Origin: Collinsella aerofaciens
Lineage (GTDB): Bacteria; Actinomycetota; Coriobacteriia; Coriobacteriales; Coriobacteriaceae
Length of the DNA: 51,319 nt
Reading direction: 5' to 3'
NCBI GenBank assembly: GCA_905213325.1
Contig: CAJMHW010000011.1
Location: 1-51,319, forward strand
Under the pieces are notes generated by a model. It searched no databases, was not told the origin of the DNA, and saw nothing but the letters and a program-made list of their open reading frames with translations. How positions within the stretch are numbered: position 1 is the stretch's first letter; every line of letters begins with the position of its first letter. The translations under genes and the position numbers were made by a program. This document shows, one piece after another, positions 1-8,535 of the stretch.

Positions 1-414
1 CAGGTGAACGTCGGGATCGGCAACGTCGACATCGGCGCGACGGCCCGTGGTCTCGGCCAGACGGTCGCACAGCGCGTCCTTGGCGCGCAGGGACGAGAAG
101 CGCGTGTTGCGCAGCTGCTCGGTCACGCCGCGGGCGGTGATGGCGATGGTGGCGCCGGGGCGGATGATGGTCTCCCAGGTGATGTCGTAAACGCTATCGT
201 ACAGCTCGTCGGCATCCTGCGCCTCAAAGCGCCCGAGCACCGCAAACACGCGGCTCGCTAGGCGCGACCACAGACAGGCGCGGTAGCCTTCTTCGAGCTC
301 GCCCTCAAATGTAGCGCGGCCCTTCAGCCGGCGAACATGCGAAAGCCCGAGGCGTTTAAGCTCATCGGCGAGTGCGGACTCAAAGCCCTCGGGGCAGCTT
401 GCGTAAAATTCCAT
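1..414 (-). CDS. 23S rRNA guanine-N2 methyltransferase, RlmL-like (5' part only)
   Basis: The first 138 codons of a gene on the minus strand that runs off the left edge of the window. The translated start (MEFYASCPEGFESALADELK) and later stretches such as LWSRLASRVF, NTRFSSLRAKDAL and DVDVADPDVHL match the N-terminal ferredoxin-like plus THUMP region of the RlmL/YcbY family, which methylates guanine in 23S rRNA. The SAM-binding methyltransferase domain would lie outside the window, so catalysis cannot be checked. The ATG is preceded by AGAGGTCACC, a plausible ribosome binding site. The gene diverges from the HAD phosphatase across a 75-bp gap that must hold both promoters. THUMP identity is fairly sure; the exact target guanine is not. 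Confidence 0.75.
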   Translation of the reverse strand, partial: MEFYASCPEGFESALADELKRLGLSHVRRLKGRATFEGELEEGYRACLWSRLASRVFAVLGRFEAQDADELYDSVYDITWETIIRPGATIAITARGVTEQLRNTRFSSLRAKDALCDRLAETTGRRADVDVADPDVHL

Positions 415-489
415 GGGTGACCTCTCTGGTTGCGTCGCTCCATTATATGATGGATACTTCGTTTACTCTCGCCCCCGAAAGGAACCCAT

Positions 490-1317
490 ATGATTGATGC
501 GTGCCCCGATTCCGCCGTGCTCTTTTTTGACGTGGACGGCACGCTGACGTCGTTCGATCCCGACAACATGACCGACAAGGACTTTTCGGCGGTTCACCCC
601 TCGCAGACGGTCGTCGAAGCGTTTCATCGTCTGCGCGACGCGGGACACCAGGCATTTATCTGCACGGGTCGTCCCCTGTGGCTCATCGCGGACAGCTTGC
701 GTGCGCTCGATCCCGCGGGCATCGTTGCCATGGCAGGCGCCACGCTCGAGGTCGAGGGCCGCGTGGTGCATGAGGACTGCTTTGACGAAGACATTGTTGC
801 GGAGCTCGCTCGCCGTATGGTCGCGGCAGGGATTGAAGCCTTTTTCGAGACCAACGTGGCTACTTTTGCCCTGGAACCCGCGGGCGTTGAGCAGTCGTCT
901 CTGATCGGCACTTCTGTGGTGCACAGCACCGAGGAAATGCGCGTCGACGGCCGTCTGCGCGTGGGCAAGGTAGGCATCGTCGCGAGCGACCTGGCTCGCG
1001 TAGCCAACGATGATGGCTTTATCGATCGCGAGTTTGAGCTGTGCAACACCGGTGGTCAGAATCGCGAGTTGAGCCCCAAGGGCATCGACAAGGGCGTGGG
1101 CGTGGCGCGAGCGCTGGAATACCTGGGTCGCACCGGCAACGCGCGCACCTTTGGCTTCGGCGATTCGGGTAACGACCTGGGCATGCTCGCTGCGGTCGAG
1201 ACGGCTGTCGCCATGGGCAACGCCATGCCCGAGGTCAAGGCGGTCGCCGACTACGTGACCGACGATGTCGCACACGACGGCACCGTCACAGCGATGCAGC
1301 ATTTCGGCCTCATCTAA
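490..1317 (+). CDS. Cof-type HAD-superfamily phosphatase
   Basis: A 275-residue cytoplasmic haloacid-dehalogenase hydrolase, probably a sugar-phosphate or nucleotide phosphatase. Motif I is DVDGT at residues 14-18 (Asp14 nucleophile, Asp16 acid/base), motif II lies in FICTGRP, the motif III lysine in SPKGIDKGVGV, and motif IV is GDSGND at 224-229. The large cap between motifs II and III and the total length fit the type IIB (Cof) subgroup. The start is the ATG at 490 after GAAAGGAACCC. The substrate cannot be deduced from sequence in this promiscuous family. Nothing odd is visible in composition. It is followed by 193 bp carrying the transaldolase control region, with no obvious terminator. 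Confidence 0.88.
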   Translation: MIDACPDSAVLFFDVDGTLTSFDPDNMTDKDFSAVHPSQTVVEAFHRLRDAGHQAFICTGRPLWLIADSLRALDPAGIVAMAGATLEVEGRVVHEDCFDEDIVAELARRMVAAGIEAFFETNVATFALEPAGVEQSSLIGTSVVHSTEEMRVDGRLRVGKVGIVASDLARVANDDGFIDREFELCNTGGQNRELSPKGIDKGVGVARALEYLGRTGNARTFGFGDSGNDLGMLAAVETAVAMGNAMPEVKAVADYVTDDVAHDGTVTAMQHFGLI

Positions 1318-1389
1318 TGAATCCCGCATTCTGACGTTTGCTCAAACTGCGACTCTTTGCTTTTGCATGCTCAATCGATTTATCAATCC

Positions 1390-1480
1390 AAACACTGAGG
1401 TGTTTATACCGTTCGCCGAGAAGATAAAAACCCGCAGCTCACGCCTTGATAAACATAGGTAAAGTGTTTAGCAGTTTATC
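1390..1480. promoter_or_regulatory. Candidate operator region upstream of the transaldolase gene
   Basis: Two short inverted repeats lie between the phosphatase and transaldolase genes. AAACAC-TGAG-GTGTTT sits at about 1390-1404, and GATAAAC (1448-1454) is mirrored by GTTTATC (1474-1480). The area is AT-rich compared with its surroundings. They may be sugar-regulator operators for the downstream gene. No clear -35/-10 pair was identified. Confidence 0.3.
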
Positions 1481-1510
1481 GGCCGTATGCTAACGAAAGG
1501 AATCAGGCAG

Positions 1511-2215
1511 ATGGCAATCAAGGTGTTCGCTGACGGTGCAAACCTCGAGGGCATGCTCGACATGTACGAGAACGGCAACGTTCAGGGTTTCACGACCAAC
1601 CCGTCCCTTATGAAGAAGGGCGGCGTGACGGATTACCGCGCGTTTGCCAAGGAGGTCCTGACTCACATCACCGATGTGTCCGTCTCGTTTGAGGTCTTTG
1701 CCGACGACGTCGAGACCATGGAGGTCGAGGCCCGCGAGATCGCTACCTGGGCCGACAACGTCTATGTCAAGATTCCGTGCGTGACCACCAAGGGCGAGTC
1801 CACCGCCGAGCTGGTCCGCAAGCTTTCGGCCGACGGCATCAAGGTCAACGTCACCACCATCTTTACGCCCGAGCAGGTCGACGAGATGGTCGAGGCCGTT
1901 GACGCCGAGACGCCGTCCATCATCTCGCTCTTTGCCGGCCGTATCGCCGATACCGGCGTCGATCCCATTCCGTTTATAACGGAGTCGGTCAAGAAGGCTG
2001 CCGCCAAGCCCAGCTGCGAGGTCCTGTGGGCGTCCACACGCGAGCTCATCAACATTTACCAGGCCGAGGCCTGCGGTTGCCAAATCATCACGGTGCCCAA
2101 CAGCATCCTGGCCAAGCGCAAGAACATCGGCCGTGATCCGTACGAGGTCTCGCTCGACACCGTCCGCGGCTTTGCCAAGGATATCGCCTCGCTCGGCTTC
2201 CATATCCTGCCGTAA
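1511..2215 (+). CDS. tal: Transaldolase / fructose-6-phosphate aldolase-like (short type)
   Basis: A 234-residue class I aldolase of the transaldolase family, acting in the non-oxidative pentose phosphate pathway or in fructose-6-phosphate cleavage. The Schiff-base lysine is Lys87 in NVYVKIPC. Other family landmarks are FADGANLEGM at the N-terminus, GFTTNPSLM (first beta strand with the conserved TNPSL) and SLFAGRIADTGVDP. The length fits the compact TalC/FSA-like subfamily rather than the ~320-residue TalB type. The ATG at 1511 has AAAGGA eleven bases upstream; an in-frame ATG at 1487 lacks a ribosome binding site. A rho-independent terminator follows at 2453-2501. Whether it is a transferase or an aldolase cannot be decided here. 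Confidence 0.88.
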   Translation: MAIKVFADGANLEGMLDMYENGNVQGFTTNPSLMKKGGVTDYRAFAKEVLTHITDVSVSFEVFADDVETMEVEAREIATWADNVYVKIPCVTTKGESTAELVRKLSADGIKVNVTTIFTPEQVDEMVEAVDAETPSIISLFAGRIADTGVDPIPFITESVKKAAAKPSCEVLWASTRELINIYQAEACGCQIITVPNSILAKRKNIGRDPYEVSLDTVRGFAKDIASLGFHILP

Positions 2216-2248
2216 CGCGAACACTGGCTGCGCCGAGGGTTGTTCGCC

Positions 2249-2319
2249 CCGGCCTTTCCTTTCCCTATCGCTCACGCGCTTCGCGAGGGTCGCGCTAGGC
2301 AAAGGAAAGGCCGGGGCTG
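2249..2319. repeat. Intergenic hairpin with CCCCGGCCTTTCCTTT arms
   Basis: The left arm GCCCCGGCCTTTCCTTTCC (about 2249-2267) is mirrored by GGAAAGGCCGGGGC (about 2305-2318). The ~35-bp loop has its own GCG-rich symmetry. It starts ~35 bp after the tal stop codon. Similar palindromic intergenic elements recur through the window. Confidence 0.6.
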
Positions 2320-2372
2320 CCGACACGAACTTGCCAGTAGGTTGGTAATCGGCTTTCATATCCTGCCATGGA

Positions 2373-2584
2373 CAAAGGTACCCCCGCCTGCGACGTGCAA
2401 AATTGAGAGTATTCAGCAAGGTAAAGGTTTTTACCAGCTGGTTGAAGCACGGAACAGCCCCCGTTTTGGCTCTGACGACGCTAAAACGGGGGCTGTTTTT
2501 TGCTTTTCGTCTCTGAGAGGCATCCGGAGCGGTGGAATTTGCAGAATACTCGCTATTTTGCACGTCGCTGCAGGGGGTACCCTT
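2373..2584. repeat. ~42-bp imperfect inverted repeat enclosing the tal terminator
   Basis: The arm at about 2373-2415 (contains GCGACGTGCAAAAT) and the arm at about 2542-2584 (contains ATTTTGCACGTCGC) are reverse complements over ~42 bp with a few mismatches. They flank the rho-independent terminator at 2453-2501, giving nested symmetry over ~210 bp between the convergent tal and tex genes. It could be a MITE-like relic or an extended terminator structure. Confidence 0.65.
2453..2501 (+). terminator. Rho-independent terminator after tal
   Basis: A stem of AACAGCCCCCGTTTTGGC and GCTAAAACGGGGGCTGTT with a short loop is followed by a T tract (TTTTTTG). The T tract is only on the plus strand, so it serves the transaldolase gene rather than tex. 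Confidence 0.85.
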
Positions 2585-2595
2585 GCTTTGGCGGT

Positions 2596-4743
2596 TTACT
2601 TCCCCTGCACCATGGTGAGTGAGATCTTCTTGCGGTCGCGGTCGACTTTCTCTACCCACACCTTGACCGTGTCGCCGACGCGCACCACGTCGCTCGGGTG
2701 TTTGACGAAGCGGTTGGCGAGCTTGGAGATGTGCACGAGGCCGTCTTGGTGCACACCCACGTCGACGAAGGCGCCAAAGTCGACGACGTTGCGCACCGTG
2801 CCCTTGAGTTCCATGCCGGGCTCCAGGTCGTCGATGGAAAGTGCCGAGCGGCTAAAGACCACCTCGGGCGCGTCGTCGCGCGGGTCGCGACCGGGCTTCT
2901 TGAGCTCGTTGACGATGTCGATGAGCGTGAGGGTGCCGCAGTCCAGGTCGCTTGCCAGCGCCGAGATGCTGCCCAGACGGCGCTCAATGTCGGGCACGCC
3001 GCCACGGCTGAGCTCGCTGGCTTTAACGCCTGCGCGCTCCAGGACGGACGTGGCCACCTCGTAGCTTTCGGGGTGGACGCTCGTCGCGTCGAGCGGGTTC
3101 TTGCCACCGCTGATGCGCAGGAAGCCCGCGGCGTTGAGATATGCCTTGGGCCCCAGTTTGGGGACCTTCTTAAGCTGGCGGCGATCGGTAAAGGCGCCGT
3201 TTTCCTCGCGGTAGGCCACGATGTTCTTGGCTACGCTCGGCGTAATGCCCGAAACGTATCCCAGCAGGCTCGCACTCGCGGTGTTCACGTCGACGCCCAC
3301 GCGGTTGACGACGTCCTCCACCACGTGGCCCAGGGTGTGCGAGAGCTCAGCCTGGTCAAGGTCGTGCTGGTACTGGCCCACGCCGATGGACTGGGGCGGA
3401 ATCTTGACGAGCTCTGCCAGCGGGTCCTGCAGGCGGCGGCCCAGGCTCATGGCGCCGCGCACGGTGACGTCCAGGTCGGGATACTCCTGGCTCGCGAGCT
3501 CGGAAGCGGAGTACACCGACGCGCCGGCCTCGTTGACGATGGTGTAGCGAAGGCTGGGCGCCTGCTCGGCAATGAACTCCGAGACGACTTCCTCGGTCTC
3601 GCGGCTGGCGGTGCCGTTGCCGATGACGATGGTGTTGACGCTGTCCTTCTTGACGAGGCGGGCGAGCTCGCGCTTGGTGCCGGCGACGTCGTGGCGCGGC
3701 TTGGTGGGATAGACCACGCCGTGGTCGAGCAGCTTGCCGGTCTCGTCCATGACGGCGACCTTGCAGCCGGTGCGGTAGCCCGGATCGAGCGCGAGCACGC
3801 GGGCGCCGCGCACGGGGCGTGCCGAGAGCAAGCCTTCGAGATTCTTGGCAAAGACGTTGATGGCCTCGGTCTGGGCGCGAACGGTGAGTTTGGCGCGGGC
3901 CTCGCGCTCCAGCGAGGGGGCCATGAGGCGCTTGTAGCCGTCGGCGATAGCGGCGTCAAAGACGGGCGCGAACACGCCTTGGCGGCGGGGCCAACGGCTG
4001 CCGAGGCGCGCCGTGGCGACAGCACCGTCGACGTTCACGTGCACGCGGAGTTTGCCCTCGCGCTCACCGCGGTCGATAGCCAGCACGCGGTGGTTGGGTA
4101 TACGGCGCAGCGGCTCGTCAAAGTTGTAGTAGGGCTCGTAGGGAGTCTTTTCGGCGGGGTCGGTGGCCTCGACGACGATGTCGGCGGTGTTTTGCGTAAA
4201 GGCGCGCAGGTCGGCGACGTTCTCGGGATCTTCGGCTACCGTCTCGGCCACGATGTCGGCGGCGCCGGCGAGCGCCTTCTCGGGCGTGTCGAAGCCGGCC
4301 TCCTCGTTGACGTATGCCGCGGCGGCGTCGAGTGCGCTGCCCTTGGCCGAGGCCTGCATGATGATCATGTTGGCGAGCGGCTCCAGGCCGGCCTCGCGGG
4401 CCTTTTGCGCGCGGGTCATGCGCTTTTTGCGGTAGGGCTTGTAGAGGTCCTCGACACGCTGGAGCTGCGTGGCCTCGCGAATCTGCTGTTCGAGTTCGGG
4501 CGTGAGCTTGCCCTGGGCGTCGATGAGCAGAATGACGTCCTCTTTGCGCTGCTCAAGATTGCGCAGGTAGGACAGGCGCTCGTCGAGCGCGCGCAGGGCG
4601 ACGTCGTCCATGCCGCCCGTTGCTTCCTTGCGGTAGCGCGAGATAAAGGGGATGGTGTTGCCCTCATCGATGAGCTTGACGGCAGCCTCGACGTTGGCGG
4701 CCTTAAGGTTGAGCTCGCGGGCGAGCTGGGCGATAAGATCCAT
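2596..4743 (-). CDS. tex: Tex-family RNA-binding transcriptional accessory protein
   Basis: A 715-residue cytoplasmic nucleic-acid-binding protein of the Tex/YhgF family, associated with transcription and with toxin expression in other bacteria; its exact role is not settled. Visible modules in order: helical Tex N-domain (about 1-200, with NTIPFISRYRKEATGGMDD), YqgF/RuvX-like domain (about 314-440, with VLALDPGYRTGCKVAV), helix-hairpin-helix pair (about 475-540, with NTASASLLGYVSGI and VPKLGPKAY), and a C-terminal S1 domain (about 637-707, with GTVRNVVDFGAFVDVG and DGLVHISKL). The start is the ATG at 4743 with AAGGAG just upstream; the frame stays open further upstream without a ribosome binding site. 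Length is normal for the family. The gene is convergent with tal. Confidence 0.95.
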   Translation of the reverse strand: MDLIAQLARELNLKAANVEAAVKLIDEGNTIPFISRYRKEATGGMDDVALRALDERLSYLRNLEQRKEDVILLIDAQGKLTPELEQQIREATQLQRVEDLYKPYRKKRMTRAQKAREAGLEPLANMIIMQASAKGSALDAAAAYVNEEAGFDTPEKALAGAADIVAETVAEDPENVADLRAFTQNTADIVVEATDPAEKTPYEPYYNFDEPLRRIPNHRVLAIDRGEREGKLRVHVNVDGAVATARLGSRWPRRQGVFAPVFDAAIADGYKRLMAPSLEREARAKLTVRAQTEAINVFAKNLEGLLSARPVRGARVLALDPGYRTGCKVAVMDETGKLLDHGVVYPTKPRHDVAGTKRELARLVKKDSVNTIVIGNGTASRETEEVVSEFIAEQAPSLRYTIVNEAGASVYSASELASQEYPDLDVTVRGAMSLGRRLQDPLAELVKIPPQSIGVGQYQHDLDQAELSHTLGHVVEDVVNRVGVDVNTASASLLGYVSGITPSVAKNIVAYREENGAFTDRRQLKKVPKLGPKAYLNAAGFLRISGGKNPLDATSVHPESYEVATSVLERAGVKASELSRGGVPDIERRLGSISALASDLDCGTLTLIDIVNELKKPGRDPRDDAPEVVFSRSALSIDDLEPGMELKGTVRNVVDFGAFVDVGVHQDGLVHISKLANRFVKHPSDVVRVGDTVKVWVEKVDRDRKKISLTMVQGK

Positions 4744-4801
4744 GGGACTCCTTGCGTTTAAGGTGCGTTTGCAGCACAGGGCTACCAAGGATACCACCCG
4801 T

Positions 4802-4986
4802 CCCAAAAGACTGTTTTGGGGTTGCGCCACGAAAGGGGCCTATCTACTACGTTTGAACCGTATGGGTCGACCATCCCCCGGTTTTCCGAAAATCGGCAAG
4901 CCGTCTACCTGCGGTTTTTATTTCGCGAAATTTGGCATGGTTAAGGGCGATCGGTTAAACGTAGTAGATAGGCCCATTTCGTGGCG
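4802..4986. repeat. Inverted-repeat element with TCTACTACGTTT arms
   Basis: The 409-bp gap upstream of tex contains a 36-bp arm at 4825-4860 (includes CCTATCTACTACGTTTGAAC) and its near-perfect reverse complement at 4952-4986 (includes GTTAAACGTAGTAGATAGG), around ~91 bp. The spacer carries a smaller symmetry, CGGTTTTCCGAAAATCG. A small hairpin, CCCAAAA-GACT-GTTTTGGG, abuts the left arm at 4803-4820. No open reading frame of note lies inside, so it is a non-autonomous palindromic element. I see no gene in the rest of this gap. Confidence 0.7.
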
Positions 4987-5045
4987 AACGAATCAGACTG
5001 AGGCGCAAAATGGCCCCCGCCCCAGAAAAATCGTCGGCAAGGTAG

Positions 5046-5080
5046 CAAAATGCCCCGCGGGCAGGAGGCTGCTCGCGGGG
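5046..5080 (-). terminator. Probable terminator of the oxidoreductase operon
   Basis: The hairpin CCCCGCGGGCAG...CTGCTCGCGGGG at 5053-5080 lies downstream of the Gfo/Idh/MocA gene read on the minus strand, followed by a weak T run (CATTTTGC). The GC-rich stem is convincing; the T tract is short. Confidence 0.6.
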
Positions 5081-5152
5081 TAAAGAAGAGGGGCTTGTTG
5101 GCGGCGGGCCAAGGCGCTCGGCGGGGAGTCTGCCGCGGCTCGCCCTAAAGCA

Positions 5153-6193
5153 TTACAGCTCGACGAGCTGGCCGGTCTCGGCGGCCTCCTTGATAGCGTT
5201 AAGCAGCGTGAGCGTCTTGACGTTATCGGCGGGGGTCACGACGGGCTCGACCTCGCGGCGGACAACCTTCACAAAGTGCTTGAGCTGCATCTTGTGCGGC
5301 AGTGCCGGGTCGACGGCCGGAATCTCCATCTGCAGCGGCTTGTGCCAGTTGGAGGCGCCGTCGTAAGAGAACTGGTGCAGGCGGGGCAGCGACAGGGCGC
5401 CCTTAGTGCCGCCGATAAAGTAGGCGTCGGCGTCGAAGGGGCGGTACTGCGGATCCTCGCGAGCGGTGGCCTCCCAGTTCCAGGGGCTGGCGGTGGCGTC
5501 GGAGATGGTCATGCTTGCGAGCGCGCCATCGGCAAAACGGACGTTGACCACGGCGGAGTCCTCGGTCTCAAAACCGCGGGCGGCGCTGGACTGCATACCC
5601 TGGACGGCAACGGGCTCGCCCAGCAGGTAGCGGAGCAGGTCGACGTCGTGCACCAGGTTGACCAGGATCGGGCCGGCACCCTTCTTGCGGCGCCACTCGA
5701 CATCGAAGTACTCGTCGTTCTTATAGATCATGTAGTGGAAGCTCGACACGGTGAGCTTGCCCAGCTCGCCAGACTCGATGATCTCCTTGGCCTTGTTGAC
5801 GAAGGGGTTGTGACGACGGTGCTGACCCACGAGCACGGGCACGCTGGCGGTCTCGGCCTCGGCGGCGAAGGCCTGGGCATCCTCGAGATCGTTGGAGATC
5901 GGCTTTTCGATCAACGGCACGATATTGCGCTTCACAGCCTCGCGGGCAACGCCCAGGTGCAGGTCGTTGGGGGTGGCGATGATGACGGCCTCGGGCTTGA
6001 CCTCGTCCATCATCTGAGCGGGATCGGTGTAAAACGGCACGCCGGCGGCCTCGGCCGTGGCGCGGGCGCCCTCAAAGGCGTCGGCGATGGCGACGAGCTC
6101 GGCCTCGGGCTCCTCGGTGACAAAGCGGATGTGGTTGCGGCCCATGGCGCCGGCGCCGATAACGGCAATGCGGACGGGGTTGAGCTCAGACAT
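5153..6193 (-). CDS. Gfo/Idh/MocA-family NAD(P)-dependent oxidoreductase
   Basis: A 346-residue dehydrogenase of the glucose-fructose oxidoreductase / inositol dehydrogenase family. The Rossmann motif is VIGAGAMGRNH near residues 11-21, and the family signature EKP is at 96-98 in PLIEKPIS. The downstream half has the expected alpha/beta dimerisation domain, with FHYMIYKNDEYFDVEWRRK and LVHDVDLLRYLLGEP carrying the His-Asp pair typical of the active site. It is the last gene of a set read from the 8.5-kb promoter (SDR, MFS, this gene). A 31-bp palindrome sits in the 69-bp gap before it. The start ATG follows TAAGGAGTCGAA. The substrate is unknown; sugars, sugar acids and inositols are typical for the family. 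Confidence 0.9.
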   Translation of the reverse strand: MSELNPVRIAVIGAGAMGRNHIRFVTEEPEAELVAIADAFEGARATAEAAGVPFYTDPAQMMDEVKPEAVIIATPNDLHLGVAREAVKRNIVPLIEKPISNDLEDAQAFAAEAETASVPVLVGQHRRHNPFVNKAKEIIESGELGKLTVSSFHYMIYKNDEYFDVEWRRKKGAGPILVNLVHDVDLLRYLLGEPVAVQGMQSSAARGFETEDSAVVNVRFADGALASMTISDATASPWNWEATAREDPQYRPFDADAYFIGGTKGALSLPRLHQFSYDGASNWHKPLQMEIPAVDPALPHKMQLKHFVKVVRREVEPVVTPADNVKTLTLLNAIKEAAETGQLVEL

Positions 6194-6223
6194 TTCGACT
6201 CCTTAATACTGGTGACCGGTGGA

Positions 6224-6254
6224 ATGCGACAAAGGGGCCGTCCCTTTGTCGCAT
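6224..6254. repeat. 31-bp palindrome (copy 1 of 5), inside an operon
   Basis: Arms ATGCGACAAAGGGGC and GTCCCTTTGTCGCAT around one central base. Compared with the other copies, the fourth arm base and its partner are both changed (T to C, A to G), so pairing is kept. It lies between the MFS and oxidoreductase genes and could reduce expression of the latter or stabilise the upstream mRNA. Confidence 0.8.
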
Positions 6255-6262
6255 CGGTAAAA

Positions 6263-7519
6263 CTAGGCAGACTTCTTCTTGCTGTCGGAGACCATCATGT
6301 AGACGGTGAGCACGACGGCGATGGCGGCGATCACGATGGCGCCGTAGAAGGACTGCTGGTAGGCGGCGCTGCCGGCCTCGGCGTGATACAGCACGGCGGT
6401 GATGGGCTGGCTGATCCAGGTGGAAGCGGCATAGCCCAAAAACATGATGCCGTAGTTGACACCGATGTTGCTGGTGCCAAAGGCGCCACCGGTGAGCGGC
6501 GGGTAGATGACGAGCAGGGCGCCAAAGCTAAAGCCGAGCAGGGCGAGCGCAACAAAGAACATGGCCTGCGTAAAGCTCATCGACATGATGACGAGTGCGA
6601 CGATGGTGACGACAAGGCTGATGAGCAGCGACTTATAGGCGCCGAGCTTGTCGATGATCTGGCCAAAGGACAGACGGCCAACCAGGTTGGCGCAGGTGTT
6701 GACGGAGACCACCACACCGCCGAGGGCGACGGCCGCGGCGCTCGTGGGGTCGGCGAAGAGCTGGACGGCGGCGATGGAGGCAACCTTGCCCACGAGCAGG
6801 GTGCCCGCGGTGGCGGCAAAGGCGAAGGTGACGATGAGGACCCAGAAGCGCGGGGTCTTGACCATCTCGCCCGGGGTGAGGTCGCCGAAGGTGCCGGCAT
6901 GCGCGCCGCCCTTGGGGGCCTCGAAGCCCTCGGGCAGCCAACCGGCCTCGGGGGCCTTCAAGAACAGGGCGGAGGCGGAGATCATCACAAAGAAGATGAC
7001 GCCGAGTGCCTTGAGGGCGCCAAAGATGCCCAGGCTCGGGATGAGCAGCGAGGCGAGCACTGGGGACAGTACAGCGGGGCCGGCGGTCGAAGCGGCGAGG
7101 GTGATGCCGGAGGCGAGACCCTTCTTGTCGATGAACCACTTTTGGCCGGTGGTGAGCGCCGGGTTGTAGCCCAGGCCGTTGCCGATGGCGGCGACGAGCG
7201 AGAACCACAGGTAGAACTGCCACGGCTCGGTGACGGTGCCGGACATGAACCAGCCCAGGCCGTAGCACACGGCGGCGGCGATCACGACGTTGCGCGGGCC
7301 GATCTTATCGGAGATGCGGCCGGCGAAGATGCCCGTCGCGGCCATGATGGTCTGAAAGACCGGGAAGGCCCAGGTAAGAGCGCTGGACCACTCGGGGTAG
7401 ACGGCGAGCAGGTTCTTGCTCACGACGGAATACAGCGCGATGGAGCTGATGAAGAACATGGTGACGCACGCGGCGGAAAGCACGACGGCGCGACCCTTGT
7501 TGGAGTTGGTGGAAGCCAT
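6263..7519 (-). CDS. MFS transporter, oxalate/formate antiporter (OFA)-like
   Basis: A 418-residue inner-membrane major facilitator with about twelve hydrophobic segments. N-terminal stretches (LLAVYPEWSSALTWAFPVF, GRISDKIGPRNV with the MFS loop 2-3 motif, GNGLGYNPALTTGQKWF) resemble the OFA / monocarboxylate branch, whose members move small carboxylates. The SLLIPSLGIF and AALLGFSFGALLVIYPPL-type segments also fit. The start ATG follows GAAAGAGTCCA. It is co-directional with the SDR gene (65-bp gap) and the Gfo/Idh/MocA gene, so it probably brings in or exports the substrate or product of those dehydrogenases. The OFA assignment is by pattern only. Confidence 0.85.
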   Translation of the reverse strand: MASTNSNKGRAVVLSAACVTMFFISSIALYSVVSKNLLAVYPEWSSALTWAFPVFQTIMAATGIFAGRISDKIGPRNVVIAAAVCYGLGWFMSGTVTEPWQFYLWFSLVAAIGNGLGYNPALTTGQKWFIDKKGLASGITLAASTAGPAVLSPVLASLLIPSLGIFGALKALGVIFFVMISASALFLKAPEAGWLPEGFEAPKGGAHAGTFGDLTPGEMVKTPRFWVLIVTFAFAATAGTLLVGKVASIAAVQLFADPTSAAAVALGGVVVSVNTCANLVGRLSFGQIIDKLGAYKSLLISLVVTIVALVIMSMSFTQAMFFVALALLGFSFGALLVIYPPLTGGAFGTSNIGVNYGIMFLGYAASTWISQPITAVLYHAEAGSAAYQQSFYGAIVIAAIAVVLTVYMMVSDSKKKSA

Positions 7520-7584
7520 TGGACTCTTTCTAATCGATACGGGGGAGGAGCGGGCGTGTCCGCGGGCCTCCCTGTCAGGTTGGT

Positions 7585-8466
7585 TTACTGGTCAGTCGGC
7601 TTGGCGACGCCGGACTCATCGGACCAGAGCTCGACACCCTTGTTCTTAAGGTAGTTGTCGGCATAGGCGCGACGGCCGCCGGGCTTGGCGGTGAGGTCGC
7701 CCATCATGTTGGAGAAGCCGCCATCGACCTTGATGGCGTCGCCGGTGGTAAAGTCCGAGCGCTTGGACGCCAGGAACATGACGGCGTTGGCGATATCGCT
7801 GACCTCGCCGATGCGGCGCGTGGCGATGAGGCGGCTGCGGCTCTTTTCGACCTCGGGGTCGGCGTAGAAATTGGCCGACATCGGGGTCTTAACGAAGCAG
7901 GGCTCGACGCAGTTGGAGCGCACGCCGTAGGGGCCCCACTCGGCAGCCAGCATCTTGGACATCATGTTGACGCCCGCCTTGGTGGAGCTGTACACGCCCG
8001 AGAACGTCTCGGGGGAGTGGCTGGCAACGGTCGAGATGTGCACCAGGCGGCCCTGGCCGGCCTTGATCATTTCGCGACCAAAGCGCTGCGAGGTGATGAA
8101 GTAGCCGGTGAGGTTGACGTTGAGCACCTGCTCCCAGTCGCTCAGCGGCAGGTCCTCCATGGCGGCGAAGCGCAGGATGCCGGCGGTGTTGACGAGAACG
8201 TCGACGCGGCCGAAGTCGGCGATGGTGGCGTCGACGGCAGCCTGAACCTCGGCCTCGTCGGTGGCGTTCATCTTGTAACCCTCGGCGTGGATGCCAAACT
8301 CAGCGGCGAGGTCGGCGGCAGCGGCCTTGACCTTTTCCTCGTCCAGGTCGAGCAGGACGACGTTGGCGCCGTTATGGGCGAACTCGCGGCAAATCTCGAC
8401 GCCCATACCGCCGAGCGCGCCAGTCACGGCGCAGACATCGCCCTCGAGCTTAAGCCAATTGCTCAT
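7585..8466 (-). CDS. Short-chain dehydrogenase/reductase (SDR)
   Basis: A 293-residue classical SDR. The cofactor motif TGALGGMG is at 15-22, followed by an acidic LLDLDEE after the second strand that favours NAD over NADP. NTAG is near 93-96, and the catalytic group is Ser145 or Ser149, Tyr159 and Lys163 (YSSTK). The C-terminal PCFVKTPM and TGDAIKVDGGFSNMM are typical of the family. A ~35-residue tail beyond VDGG is longer than usual and contains a basic stretch. First gene of the divergent locus, preceded by AGGGAAGTTCCT. Likely oxidises or reduces a hydroxyl or keto group on the compound handled by the neighbouring transporter and second dehydrogenase. Confidence 0.9.
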   Translation of the reverse strand: MSNWLKLEGDVCAVTGALGGMGVEICREFAHNGANVVLLDLDEEKVKAAAADLAAEFGIHAEGYKMNATDEAEVQAAVDATIADFGRVDVLVNTAGILRFAAMEDLPLSDWEQVLNVNLTGYFITSQRFGREMIKAGQGRLVHISTVASHSPETFSGVYSSTKAGVNMMSKMLAAEWGPYGVRSNCVEPCFVKTPMSANFYADPEVEKSRSRLIATRRIGEVSDIANAVMFLASKRSDFTTGDAIKVDGGFSNMMGDLTAKPGGRRAYADNYLKNKGVELWSDESGVAKPTDQ

Positions 8467-8535
8467 AGGAACTTCCCTTCTTGTGCCTCCCGGTGGGTCG
8501 CTCCCATTAACCGACCCACGTGGTTTTCGTTGGTT

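Noticed and set aside
2698..4761. Long plus-strand open frame opposite tex
   Set aside because: Antisense shadow of tex: low-complexity Gly/Val/Leu/His protein without ribosome binding site or domains, caused by GC-biased codons.
5276..7654. 792-codon plus-strand open frame across the oxidoreductase and MFS genes
   Set aside because: Spans two real minus-strand genes and their gap; composition (Gly/Asp/His-rich) is that of a mirror frame.
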